From an uncultured Pseudomonadales bacterium (GTDB taxonomy: Bacteria; Pseudomonadota; Gammaproteobacteria; Pseudomonadales; Pseudohongiellaceae): a stretch of 28,286 bases of DNA. The position numbers and the translations under genes were made by a program. This document shows positions 20,090 through 28,148 of the stretch, in pieces (the stretch's first letter is position 1; every line of letters starts with the position of its first letter). The notes beneath the pieces are model-generated. The model had not been told where the DNA came from and did not search any database. It saw only the letters and a program-made list of their open reading frames with translations. The stretch lies in contig CALKDE010000267.1 of NCBI GenBank assembly GCA_938082955.1, positions 1 through 28,286 on the forward strand, in the 5' to 3' direction.

Positions 20090-21058
20090 TCAAAACGCAG
20101 CAAACTCTTTGTCGATATTTTCAAGCACAGGATCCCAGTCCTCTCCATCTTTTCTAAATAGCCTCACTGAGTCGTACCACGGCGATGTATTACCTGGCAT
20201 CGCCCAAGTGTAATAGGGCATCTGTGGGATCATTATCCATGTTGGGACTCCCATTGCTGCGCTTAAATGGGCTACCGAAGTGCAGGAGGTAATCATCAAA
20301 TCCATTGACGAGATCAATCCGGCAGTAGCTTCCCAGGTTGCCAAATGGCCGGCTAAGTCAAACTGCGGAAAGTCTAAGTGAAGGTCTGTATCTCTCTGAA
20401 ATGAGTAGAAATCTGCCTTATAATCCCAATCTTCTACAAATTCTTTGATTAGTTTGTAAGGAATCTTTCTAGAGGGCTCTACATCGTTGTTTTGTACGTT
20501 ACCTCCCCACCTGACGCCCACCCTGATACGTCCGCAACTTTCTAGGGTTGGCGTAGCTTTTATGTAAGGTTCGCCTGAGAGCGTCTTGTGAGTGATCCCA
20601 AGGACATAGGACGCAGACATCGCTGGTATCCAATAGTCGTAGTGCAGGTGATCTAGCGCAGAGACGCAGGGGTATCCGTGAGAGGTAAACAGGCCTGCAA
20701 GTGATGGATCACAAAAGATAACGACATTCGCGCCAAGATCACGAAAGTGAGAACAGAAGCGAAAGTTAATAATCTCATCGCCCAGACCGCCCTCCATCCG
20801 CACTACCAAGGTTTTGCCCTGTAGTGGCTCGTCCCGCCAGATTGGACCGGCTATAGGAGGAGATCCAAAAACTTCAATATGTCGGCCTGCGTTTAAACCT
20901 TCCATTCCCTTGAGTAGATCACCATGCCGAATATCGTGCCAGCCTAGATTAAACAGAACACGATTATCGTCTTGGGAAAGGCTCCTCAGTATTTCTTCAG
21001 ACTTTTCTGGAAAACCAGACTTGGAATAGGCCAGCGCCTTATCAAGCGGATCAATCAT
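20090..21058 (-). CDS. GT9/heptosyltransferase-like protein with TPR-like N-terminus
   Basis: 322 aa. Residues 1-65 resemble TPR helices (KSEEILRSLSQDDNRVLFNLGWHDIRHGDLLKGMEGL). The rest has GT-B features: VVRMEGGLGDEIINF (86-99), RVGVRWGGN (179-187), DLAGHLATWEATAGLISSMDLMITSCTSVAHLSAAMGVPTWIMIP (234-278) and SPWYDSVRLFR (292-302). This is the pattern of bacterial TPR-GT9 proteins, which transfer sugars or heptose. It is the last gene of the tail cluster, coupled by ATGA to the RCC1 gene. It may modify a tail or host surface glycan, or be a former host gene; the function is inferred. Confidence 0.8.
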   Translation of the reverse strand: MIDPLDKALAYSKSGFPEKSEEILRSLSQDDNRVLFNLGWHDIRHGDLLKGMEGLNAGRHIEVFGSPPIAGPIWRDEPLQGKTLVVRMEGGLGDEIINFRFCSHFRDLGANVVIFCDPSLAGLFTSHGYPCVSALDHLHYDYWIPAMSASYVLGITHKTLSGEPYIKATPTLESCGRIRVGVRWGGNVQNNDVEPSRKIPYKLIKEFVEDWDYKADFYSFQRDTDLHLDFPQFDLAGHLATWEATAGLISSMDLMITSCTSVAHLSAAMGVPTWIMIPQMPYYTWAMPGNTSPWYDSVRLFRKDGEDWDPVLENIDKEFAAF

Positions 21059-22206
21059 CGAATGATAAGGTTTGAAGAATTGGCTGAACTTCCTTTTGTA
21101 TAGGTCGGATAATCGTCAATTTTGATTAAATCATCGTAACTAAGTTCAGCAATACCAAGACCCCACATTCCAGAGGCATTATTCCCAGTGGCCCATAGTT
21201 CACCCGCAGCATTATAAGCAAAAGTGCTTCGATTCGCACAATATACGTTGCTCCAATCGGTCGCTGCGCCAACCTGCACGGGTGAGTTTTTGTTTCCAGG
21301 CAACGGGCCGAGACCCAACTGACCATAGGCGGCATTGCCCCAAGTAAAGATAGTCCCGTCAGTTTTTAAGCCTATCGTGTGCGCCGTCTCGCTAGGCGAT
21401 GGACCTGTTTCAACTTTCGACCAATCAGTTAATGCGCCGATTTGAGTCGGGCTTGATCGGTTTGTAGAATCGCCGACACCTAGCTGTCCAAGATTGTTAT
21501 ACCCCCACGCCCAAAGTGTTCCGTCAGTTTTAACCCCAAAACTAACTTCTGTGCCAGCAGCGACATAGGCCCAGTCAGTTAGTGCGCCGATTTGAATGGG
21601 GCTATCTACTCTGGCAGTTAATCCATTTCCTAGCTGCCCATAATTATTTGTACCCCAGGCCCAAAGGGTTCCGTCAGTTTTTATGGACAGGTTATGTTGA
21701 GTGCCGCATGAAACACTGTAATAATCAGTCGCTACGCCGATTTGCACGGGAGACGATGTGAACACGGGTGCTCCAATATTGCCAAGCTGTCCAGCATTGT
21801 TATACCCCCACGCCCAAAGGGTTCCGTCAGTTTTTATGCACTGAAAAATAGCCCGTCCCGCATTCACTTTCGACCAGTCTGTTAGTGCGCCAACCTGCAC
21901 GGGTGAGCTAACGTCAAGTAGATCGCCCCGCCCATTCATCCCATTTGATGCATCTCCCCACGTCCAGAGCGTATTGTCGGTCCTAATTGCACCAGTTGTG
22001 ACAAAAGTTCCAAAAAGATAACTAGCGGTGGCTAGATCAGACCAGGTGTCCAACGCACCGACCTGGGCCGGAGTAGATATTGTCGTAGTTGTCCCATTTC
22101 CCAACTGACCATAGGTATTATCGCCACAACCGTACAACTCGCCCTGCGTTGAAGGGGGAGCAGAGCCTCCGGCAGCAGCCGCACCCATAAGCCAGAGAAG
22201 ACTCAT
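21055..22206 (-). CDS. RCC1-repeat seven-bladed beta-propeller
   Basis: 383 aa. Seven repeats of about 50 residues follow the form DGTLWAWGxNNYGQLGNG...SPVQIGALTDWSxVxxG, the classic RCC1 signature (first as LYGCGDNTYGQLGNG, last as LWATGNNASGMWGLG). Seven blades close one propeller. The N-terminus (MSLLWLMGAAAAGGSAPP) is short and hydrophobic. In the tail cluster such a protein is best seen as a receptor-binding or tail-fibre tip part, attached through the spike gene upstream. There is no enzymatic motif. ATGA overlaps link it to the 49-aa gene before and the glycosyltransferase after. Confidence 0.88.
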   Translation of the reverse strand: MSLLWLMGAAAAGGSAPPSTQGELYGCGDNTYGQLGNGTTTTISTPAQVGALDTWSDLATASYLFGTFVTTGAIRTDNTLWTWGDASNGMNGRGDLLDVSSPVQVGALTDWSKVNAGRAIFQCIKTDGTLWAWGYNNAGQLGNIGAPVFTSSPVQIGVATDYYSVSCGTQHNLSIKTDGTLWAWGTNNYGQLGNGLTARVDSPIQIGALTDWAYVAAGTEVSFGVKTDGTLWAWGYNNLGQLGVGDSTNRSSPTQIGALTDWSKVETGPSPSETAHTIGLKTDGTIFTWGNAAYGQLGLGPLPGNKNSPVQVGAATDWSNVYCANRSTFAYNAAGELWATGNNASGMWGLGIAELSYDDLIKIDDYPTYTKGSSANSSNLIIR

Positions 22207-22352
22207 TTTGCAGGTACTCTTTCTAGCCCCAACTGGACCATTAGGGCATCATCCCACCGAGCTGAGTCGGCAGGGAAAAGAGTCGTTTTAAAACAATGAC
22301 GTACCTGTCGAGGGGTAAGAATTTCACCAGTGGCAATAATTTTATATTTCAT
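22203..22352 (-). CDS. 49-aa tail-associated small protein
   Basis: ATG 22352 overlaps the spike stop (ATGA) and the stop TGA overlaps the RCC1 start (ATGA), so the frame fills the gap between them exactly. The product MKYKIIATGEILTPRQVRHCF...LFPADSARWDDALMVQLGLERV resembles the small proteins and N-terminal segments found after tail-fibre genes (pattern: short beta hairpin, FP..., D, LG..V). I take it as a fibre-associated protein or chaperone; its role is not established. Confidence 0.7.
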   Translation of the reverse strand: MKYKIIATGEILTPRQVRHCFKTTLFPADSARWDDALMVQLGLERVPAK

Positions 22353-23245
22353 GTAACCACCTCGAAGTCCTTTAACGGAACAACGGTTATTTTGCTCTCC
22401 GAATAGACGCTAAGAATAAATATGTCTAGCCCGTCAACTGTGTAGGTCGGAGGATTATCCGCAGAGCGAACATAGACTGTATACCCAACCTCTGGGCTGA
22501 GAGTGATTCCAAAATTACCCGCGTCCTGAATGGCAAGCATTATACTCTGACCAATTCCCGACCCAATAGCCGGTAGATTAGAGAATTCAATAGTGTTCGC
22601 TTCAGTGTTTGTGTAGGAAAAATATTGCCCATTCTGCCAGTCTAGAGAGACCACGCCGCCGACAATAGTTAGTGGCTGGACCTTTCCTGTATAATATCCT
22701 GCGTAAGTATTATTAACCGAAGACAGCGAGTCGGCGGCCAGGGCAGAGTCGGTAAGGGTTACTTTAAGCTCGCCTGCAGAGGTTATTTGAAGTTCATCTC
22801 CCGCCGAGTCGAGGTAGAATAGTTCAACAATACCGTTAATAGTCTTGCTGTATACCTGGCCTGCGCCGGCCACAATTGATGGAGTGGCTCCCGCGTTAAG
22901 AGTGATGCCAGATGCGACAACAGAAGATCCTGATACGACACTCGGAAAATAATACTGCTGCACATCCTGAGAATTGAGGATAGACATCGAGAAGTTTTGA
23001 CTTGTGCGAAGTTGAACCACTGAACCGTTATAGGTAAATAGTCCACCGGAATTCAAGACAAAGGGCTGTGAGGCGGCAGGTATAACAATCGAAACACCGC
23101 TCTCTTGAACTATCGTTACATCAATTCGATTGCCTAGAACAGTGGGATCCAGATCAACTTCGCCAATATAGACTTTACCAAGGGCAACGACATCATTGCC
23201 CGTAGCTGTGGGGAATCTCCCCGTAGGAAAAGTAACTTCTGGCAT
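22349..23245 (-). CDS. Tailspike/tail-fibre protein with P22-type head-binding N-terminus
   Basis: 298 aa. Residues about 15-100 (NDVVALGKVYIGEVDLDPTVLGNRIDVTIVQESG...QPFVLNSGGLFTYNGSVVQLRTSQNFSMSILNSQDVQQYY) match the head-binding domain of P22 tailspike, which clips the fibre to the tail. The rest is beta-rich, with repeats typical of fibre shafts (GQVYSKTINGIVELFYLDSAGDELQITSAGELK). It lacks the large catalytic beta-helix of P22 gp9, so receptor recognition may lie in the RCC1 protein encoded next to it. Position after the ejection genes agrees with P22. Confidence 0.8.
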   Translation of the reverse strand: MPEVTFPTGRFPTATGNDVVALGKVYIGEVDLDPTVLGNRIDVTIVQESGVSIVIPAASQPFVLNSGGLFTYNGSVVQLRTSQNFSMSILNSQDVQQYYFPSVVSGSSVVASGITLNAGATPSIVAGAGQVYSKTINGIVELFYLDSAGDELQITSAGELKVTLTDSALAADSLSSVNNTYAGYYTGKVQPLTIVGGVVSLDWQNGQYFSYTNTEANTIEFSNLPAIGSGIGQSIMLAIQDAGNFGITLSPEVGYTVYVRSADNPPTYTVDGLDIFILSVYSESKITVVPLKDFEVVT

Positions 23246-23286
23246 GGTTTTATTCCTGTATAATTATCTTGTGAAACTAATTGGTA

Positions 23287-25218
23287 TTAGTCAAAACTTC
23301 CTATCAATTCTCTCAAAGCCGCCAGTTTTGTTTCATTCGTAACGCCCTTTATCTTGTCGTAGGCATAATCAGCAGCCCTAGTAAGCAGCCCTGCCTGAGT
23401 AGGAGTTGGTATGCTTTGGCTTATCTGACCAGCAAAGCTAGTCTCTGCAACCGGACCAAAATTCTTAGCCTTATCTAGTTCGTTAGCAAAGGTAACAAGA
23501 TAATTAACATTGCTGTCAAACTCACCGCCGTATTTTTCAGCAACCGATGTAAGCTCTGCAAGCCCATCTGCGAAATTCCCGCGAGAGACAGTGTTGCTCA
23601 TTAACTTTCTAGCTGCCTGCCCTGCCATGCTTGCAGCAGATGGAGCTGTAAAGTCGATCTTTCTTCCAGCCGAATCCGTGAAGAGGCTCATGGCATTTAT
23701 CGTGTCGGAATATTTAGCGTTTGCAGCAGCGTAGCTTTCATATTTCCCAGCAAGCAGGTCATTAAGATCGGCTCGGAGACCTTTCATTACATACTCAGCT
23801 TCACCCAGCGCCCCACCCTTAGACGTTCCAAACTTCACCATCCCATCAATGTACTTCTTTAATCTGTGAACATCAAAAGCATCAGGTGCTCTAGTATCTC
23901 GCGCCCGATTGATCACATCAATCAGAACCTTTTGAGCCGCCCTGACCTCTTTGTTTGTTCCCTCTAGCATCGATCCATCAAAGTCTATTTCCCAATTTCG
24001 ATTGATTTTAATACCAAGGTCTTTAAGACCAGTAAGGAAGTTAGTCATCGGCCCATCAACATTAATAAGCTCTCCGCGAGGTAACGCACCAATCGCAGCA
24101 TCTAGTTCTTTTCCAGCCTCACGATTCTTCTCAACAACATAGTTAAGGCGATCCAGAACAGCCTCTCCAGCAACATCACCTGGACGAATATTAGCAGCCT
24201 CCGCAGGGTTGAATAAACTCTTCTCCCTAGCATCAACCATACGATTGAATCTGGCCCTGTCAGCAGGGCTGGCCTCCCTGACCATTGTAACTACACCAGG
24301 GTCGAATCCCTGACCTACTGCGGCCTTTTGAATAGGGTCTCTCTCAATCCTGCGATACGTGCCACCGTTAGTAATATATTCAGGAGCGCCACCCTCTGCT
24401 CCAGATCCTTCCGGCGCAGGTAGTCTGGGCTGATCTAATGCTGGAGATTCTGTCACATCAGGCAGCGGTTCTATTCGATAGCCAGCAGTCCTGCCGTCAC
24501 TCGATCCTGTCTCCATCATCCCTCTTCGCTCACGGCGAGCAGGAGAAACAATATCGAGCGCCTGCGACACTGGCCTTGGAGTCTGTACCCTTCCCGGCAA
24601 CTTAGCTCCAAAAGTAGCAGCTACAGCCTCTGGTACTGCCGTAGCTATTCCCGCAGCCGCAGGGCTTCCTGTCTGGTCATATACTCGATCACCAAGAGTC
24701 TGTCCTAGCCCATCATCCATAATGGCATCAATGGCCGCATTGCCTGCCTCTGGACCCTGAGTGACAGCATTAATAACGCCTTCAGCAATCGCAAAGGGAA
24801 GGCGGGTAACATCAATGCCAAACTCCACAAGATCGCCAAGCCTTTGCATGTTTTTCTGACCGGAGGGTGTCTTTGGTGTGAATAGCGGAGCCTGAATCTC
24901 TTCGACCCTCTCAGCACCTGTCATCCCGCCAGGATATGCTTGAGAAGCTAGACCAGCAATCCCAGAAGCTGGGAATCGAATCAGACTTTCACCAACAGCT
25001 ATGGCAGGCTCGATAATGCCAGAGCCAAAATAATCTTCAGGCTGTTCTGGTGCTGTCTGTTCAGGAAGTTGTCCAGATTGAGACATAAGCTGGTTATATC
25101 TAGCCCGATCCATATCAGCCGCACCCTCAGAGTCAACCGGAGTGCCGCCCACACGAGCCATGGCATCGTTATACCTTTGGCGAGCCCGTTCCTTCTCTGC
25201 TGGGGTTTGTTCAGCCAT
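23287..25218 (-). CDS. Putative DNA ejection protein, gp16 position
   Basis: 643 aa. The N-terminus is charged and the middle alternates small residues in amphipathic stretches (PAIAVGESLIRFPASGIAGLASQA; GNAAIDAIMDDGLG) typical of internal ejection proteins; residues about 320-520 form long helices. The gene follows the gp20-like gene by a TAATG overlap and precedes the spike, as P22 gene 16 does. I see no lysozyme motif. Assignment rests on order and composition. Confidence 0.6.
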   Translation of the reverse strand: MAEQTPAEKERARQRYNDAMARVGGTPVDSEGAADMDRARYNQLMSQSGQLPEQTAPEQPEDYFGSGIIEPAIAVGESLIRFPASGIAGLASQAYPGGMTGAERVEEIQAPLFTPKTPSGQKNMQRLGDLVEFGIDVTRLPFAIAEGVINAVTQGPEAGNAAIDAIMDDGLGQTLGDRVYDQTGSPAAAGIATAVPEAVAATFGAKLPGRVQTPRPVSQALDIVSPARRERRGMMETGSSDGRTAGYRIEPLPDVTESPALDQPRLPAPEGSGAEGGAPEYITNGGTYRRIERDPIQKAAVGQGFDPGVVTMVREASPADRARFNRMVDAREKSLFNPAEAANIRPGDVAGEAVLDRLNYVVEKNREAGKELDAAIGALPRGELINVDGPMTNFLTGLKDLGIKINRNWEIDFDGSMLEGTNKEVRAAQKVLIDVINRARDTRAPDAFDVHRLKKYIDGMVKFGTSKGGALGEAEYVMKGLRADLNDLLAGKYESYAAANAKYSDTINAMSLFTDSAGRKIDFTAPSAASMAGQAARKLMSNTVSRGNFADGLAELTSVAEKYGGEFDSNVNYLVTFANELDKAKNFGPVAETSFAGQISQSIPTPTQAGLLTRAADYAYDKIKGVTNETKLAALRELIGSFD

Positions 25219-26447
25219 TAGTAACGTATCCCGTTCGCCTCTTCGTAATCGAGAACCTCTTCTATTTCTTCAGGAGTTAACTCCCCGCCCCCAAACCTGG
25301 TGTCAATCTGCCTCTGCCTATAGATACCCTTCTGATTTTCTAGCCACTCTGACTCTTTGCCGCCCCTCTCGGAGAAGTAAATATAAGACTCTAGCTGAGA
25401 CGCTATCTTGTTCTGAGCGGCCTGCCTATCGATAACCCATTGCCTCAACTCCAGTTGATCTAGGTCGGTAGGCAAAGCGGTTTCCTTTGCCAGCCTCAAC
25501 TCGCCCTCACTTAGCGCTCCGAAAGTAACAGAGCTAACAACACCCAGACCCAATCTATTACCTGCATTCCTGAGAACCTGCGTGGCTGAGTTCCACGTTG
25601 GAAATCTTGAGGCAATCAATCCGGTGTTCGCACCATTATCAATAGCGGCAACAACCTCATCAAGAATTGAATTGTTTGTTCTGATCTGACCAACCTGCTC
25701 AAAAGCACCAGATATTCTTGAGGCTCGCGCCGCTGCAGATGACTCGGTCTGGGCTATATCACCCCTCTGCTCAACCTCTGCAATCAATTCTCTAGAGATA
25801 GCTTCTGCCCTCTCTACAGGATCTGAAATCTCAACACCATCTGGTGCAACGAAGGCAGTATCACCATTACCGAAGGTTATTAATTGAGCGCCACGAACAC
25901 CTATTTCATCAGCAGACTTAAATTCTCTATTTACCTGTGGGTCAGCCACACTAGCCTCGAAAAGTTCAGACCCTTCTGGGTCCATTCCCGCGTAGGCCAT
26001 ACGAGACTCAAGAATTTTTTGCTCTGGGTTCATGACGTACTCTTGCATAGATCGCTCAGTATCAGACGAATCTCGGCCCCGATCTCTGAGACCCTGAATC
26101 CGGTCCTGATAAAGCTGTACTACTTCTTCAGGAGGTGATGAGAGCATCTGTCGAGTAAAGTCGATGTTAGTCTGAGCATCAATCCCTGTCTGTGCCTCGG
26201 CAGCATCCATGACCTGCGTCATGTACTCAGGATAATTAACAGCCACCTCGCGCATCTTCGCGGGGTCACCGCTTCGCATAGCCTGAATAGCAAACTCTTT
26301 GCCCATATTAAGCTGCTGTATCTGCTGCTCCTGAAGCTCACGAGCCCGCCTCTTTTCTCCTACCTGATTCAAGATAGAGCCAAGCCCAGACAAACCTTGA
26401 GAAATGTTACCCGCTGGCTCTATATAAAATTGATTAGGCACTGGCAC
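25218..26447 (-). CDS. Putative DNA ejection protein, gp20-like
   Basis: 409 aa. Begins NQFYIEPAGNISQGLSGLGSILNQVGEKRRARELQEQQIQQLNMG, then long helical regions rich in Gln, Glu, Ala (about 40-120, 225-300) with a short beta insert (ITFGNGDTAFVAPDGVEISDPVERAEAI). This is the pattern of gp20-type proteins that are injected with the DNA to span the envelope. Start overlaps the gp7-like gene by 14 bases. Confidence 0.65.
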   Translation of the reverse strand: MPVPNQFYIEPAGNISQGLSGLGSILNQVGEKRRARELQEQQIQQLNMGKEFAIQAMRSGDPAKMREVAVNYPEYMTQVMDAAEAQTGIDAQTNIDFTRQMLSSPPEEVVQLYQDRIQGLRDRGRDSSDTERSMQEYVMNPEQKILESRMAYAGMDPEGSELFEASVADPQVNREFKSADEIGVRGAQLITFGNGDTAFVAPDGVEISDPVERAEAISRELIAEVEQRGDIAQTESSAAARASRISGAFEQVGQIRTNNSILDEVVAAIDNGANTGLIASRFPTWNSATQVLRNAGNRLGLGVVSSVTFGALSEGELRLAKETALPTDLDQLELRQWVIDRQAAQNKIASQLESYIYFSERGGKESEWLENQKGIYRQRQIDTRFGGGELTPEEIEEVLDYEEANGIRY

Positions 26448-27342
26448 TCTCCCCGAATCCTAGTTTTTCATAGTTTACTGCGATGAAGCCATTAATCACA
26501 GTGACAGCTTCTGGAAAGACCTCATACACCTGATGGGCCAGAACTCCCTCGTTAGATCCGGTAAGCCCAATCTGTTCGGCCAGGTCGTTCCATTTCCAAG
26601 TGTACCAAGGAAGACCGTTCCGCATTTCCTGATACTGGATGTCAGTCTTGAGACGAATATCTGAACTCTTGATGGCGTCATAGCCCTGCACACCAAGCCC
26701 AGCGATTCCCATTACGTTATTAATTGCGTTCTGTGTGCCTTGCTGCCTAGCCTGACCTGCAGCTATCGCGCCCTGGCCTCTTGTCTGACCAATAGACGCA
26801 GTTAGTCCTGCTATAGCGTTCTGGTTTCCATCAAGTCTTGCAAGACCCTGTACGCCACCTAGCTGTATTGCTCGCTCGTAGTCCTGACGATTTACTTGTT
26901 CATCGTAGGCAGTAAGTAGGGCGTCTTGCTCAAGCTGCTGAGAGTATTTGTAAATATCGTGCTGATTGCCGCCGGAGCGAAGACCGCCAGTAGCAGATGC
27001 ATTACGCATCAGAGCCTCTTCGCCCTTCTCCTGTGTTCCCATAATGGAAGCATACAAAGGAGATTGCCTCGCCTGATCGATCAGTTCCTGCTGACCAAGC
27101 TGCTGCCCAGGTATCTGATAGTAGTCACCCAGGCCAGTCAGCGCCCTGTCGCGCAATTCTAATGGGAGCCGACCTGTCTCTATTTGGTAATCAAGAGCCG
27201 CCTGCTGTGCATCCGCACTAATCTCGGCGCCTTCAATAGAGGCCTCTGCCGCCGTGTCTCCAGCTTTTTTACCTAGATATGCCGACCCTACACCTGCCGC
27301 GGCTCCAGCTAACAACCATCCCGCGCTTATTCCTGCTGACAT
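26434..27342 (-). CDS. gp7-like ejection protein with S74-type C-terminal domain
   Basis: 302 aa. The first 30 residues (SAGWLLAGAAAGVGSAYLGKKAG) form a Gly/Ala-rich hydrophobic helix; 35-220 are Ala/Gln/Gly-rich helices as in P22 gp7. The C-terminus (227-294: SSDIRLKTDIQ..., YTWKWND, EGVLAHQVYEVFPEAV, VNYEKLGF) matches the peptidase S74/intramolecular-chaperone domain pattern, known mostly from tail fibres and spikes. The Ser of SD(I)RLK is the nucleophile in that family if cleavage occurs. The domain on an internal protein is unexpected for P22 itself but seems to recur in related marine phages. Confidence 0.7.
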   Translation of the reverse strand: MSAGISAGWLLAGAAAGVGSAYLGKKAGDTAAEASIEGAEISADAQQAALDYQIETGRLPLELRDRALTGLGDYYQIPGQQLGQQELIDQARQSPLYASIMGTQEKGEEALMRNASATGGLRSGGNQHDIYKYSQQLEQDALLTAYDEQVNRQDYERAIQLGGVQGLARLDGNQNAIAGLTASIGQTRGQGAIAAGQARQQGTQNAINNVMGIAGLGVQGYDAIKSSDIRLKTDIQYQEMRNGLPWYTWKWNDLAEQIGLTGSNEGVLAHQVYEVFPEAVTVINGFIAVNYEKLGFGESASA

Positions 27343-28148
27343 AGGTCACCCCTTGATTCTCTGAACCGCAACACATCGCGGTAATTTAATGTTAATTCTG
27401 ATCCAATGGATATGCCCTTTAAGGCTTCTACATGCAACACTCCATCTATCATGATCATGTGAGTATTCGGGAATAGAGCATGGTTCGTGTATCTACCAAG
27501 AATCGTTCTGTTCTCACCCTGTCTTGCGGGGCCAACTAGATCGCCCTCGAAAAACTCCCGCTTGCTGAAAACTCCCCTGCCCTCGACCAACGATTCAGAC
27601 AGATACAGATGATCATGACCTTCAGGCATCTCGACCAGGTCATCAATTTGGACAATCTTGTCTAGCTCTTCCTGCGACATTTTCATGTCTTTCAAAAACT
27701 GCTGAAAATCCTGAAGGTCAATGCCGCGATGGTAGGCCAGAAAATCTGCGTAGTTTTTGGCTGTGCAGAATCCTATCATTTCATCTATCGGGATATCGGG
27801 AACACGGTTTACTGTAGCCCATACCGTATCCTCTCTGGCATACCCAGCCTGCCTCTTGCCTGCCTTGGCCTCGATAACATTATGCCCTTTGTAGTTCTTC
27901 ACCGATCCGTCAGCGCTTAGAATATCTATATCGCCTCTAATCATAATCTCTATGTGGTCAAACTTGTAGATGGCGCCAGTAATAATCCCGTTCTTAGGGA
28001 TTGTCATCTCTCGATAATACATGTTCCCAGAGACCGACTCTGTCACTTTCGTTATCTCGTCAGGGAGTTGTTCCCCCTGCAGAATACGCCGCTCCAGCTC
28101 ATTGAAGCGAGCCCTGTGAAGGACAACATTTGACATGGCCTGACCCAT
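27327..28148 (-). CDS. Cupin-like plus SET-domain protein
   Basis: 273 aa from ATG 28148, TAATG-coupled to the gene upstream; a second ATG at 28136 is possible. Residues about 45-115 (MYYREMTIPKNGIITGAIYKFDHIEIMIRGDIDILSADG) look like a cupin barrel. Residues about 180-260 carry SET motifs: GRGVFSKREFFEGDLV, RYTNHALFPNTHM (compare RFINHSCxPN), VEALKGISIGSELTLNYRD (compare A...I..GEELTxxY). SET proteins methylate lysine with AdoMet; the target here is unknown. Its place before the ejection genes suggests action on a virion or host protein. The catalytic-site Tyr and the NH motif are present; the substrate-side Cys cluster is absent. Confidence 0.75.
   Translation of the reverse strand: MGQAMSNVVLHRARFNELERRILQGEQLPDEITKVTESVSGNMYYREMTIPKNGIITGAIYKFDHIEIMIRGDIDILSADGSVKNYKGHNVIEAKAGKRQAGYAREDTVWATVNRVPDIPIDEMIGFCTAKNYADFLAYHRGIDLQDFQQFLKDMKMSQEELDKIVQIDDLVEMPEGHDHLYLSESLVEGRGVFSKREFFEGDLVGPARQGENRTILGRYTNHALFPNTHMIMIDGVLHVEALKGISIGSELTLNYRDVLRFRESRGDLCQQE

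Noticed and set aside
20085..20213. 42-codon plus-strand frame starting at an ATGA overlap after the 39-aa gene
   Set aside because: It lies wholly antisense to the glycosyltransferase-like gene, has no recognisable product, and gives a Ser-rich sequence typical of shadow frames.
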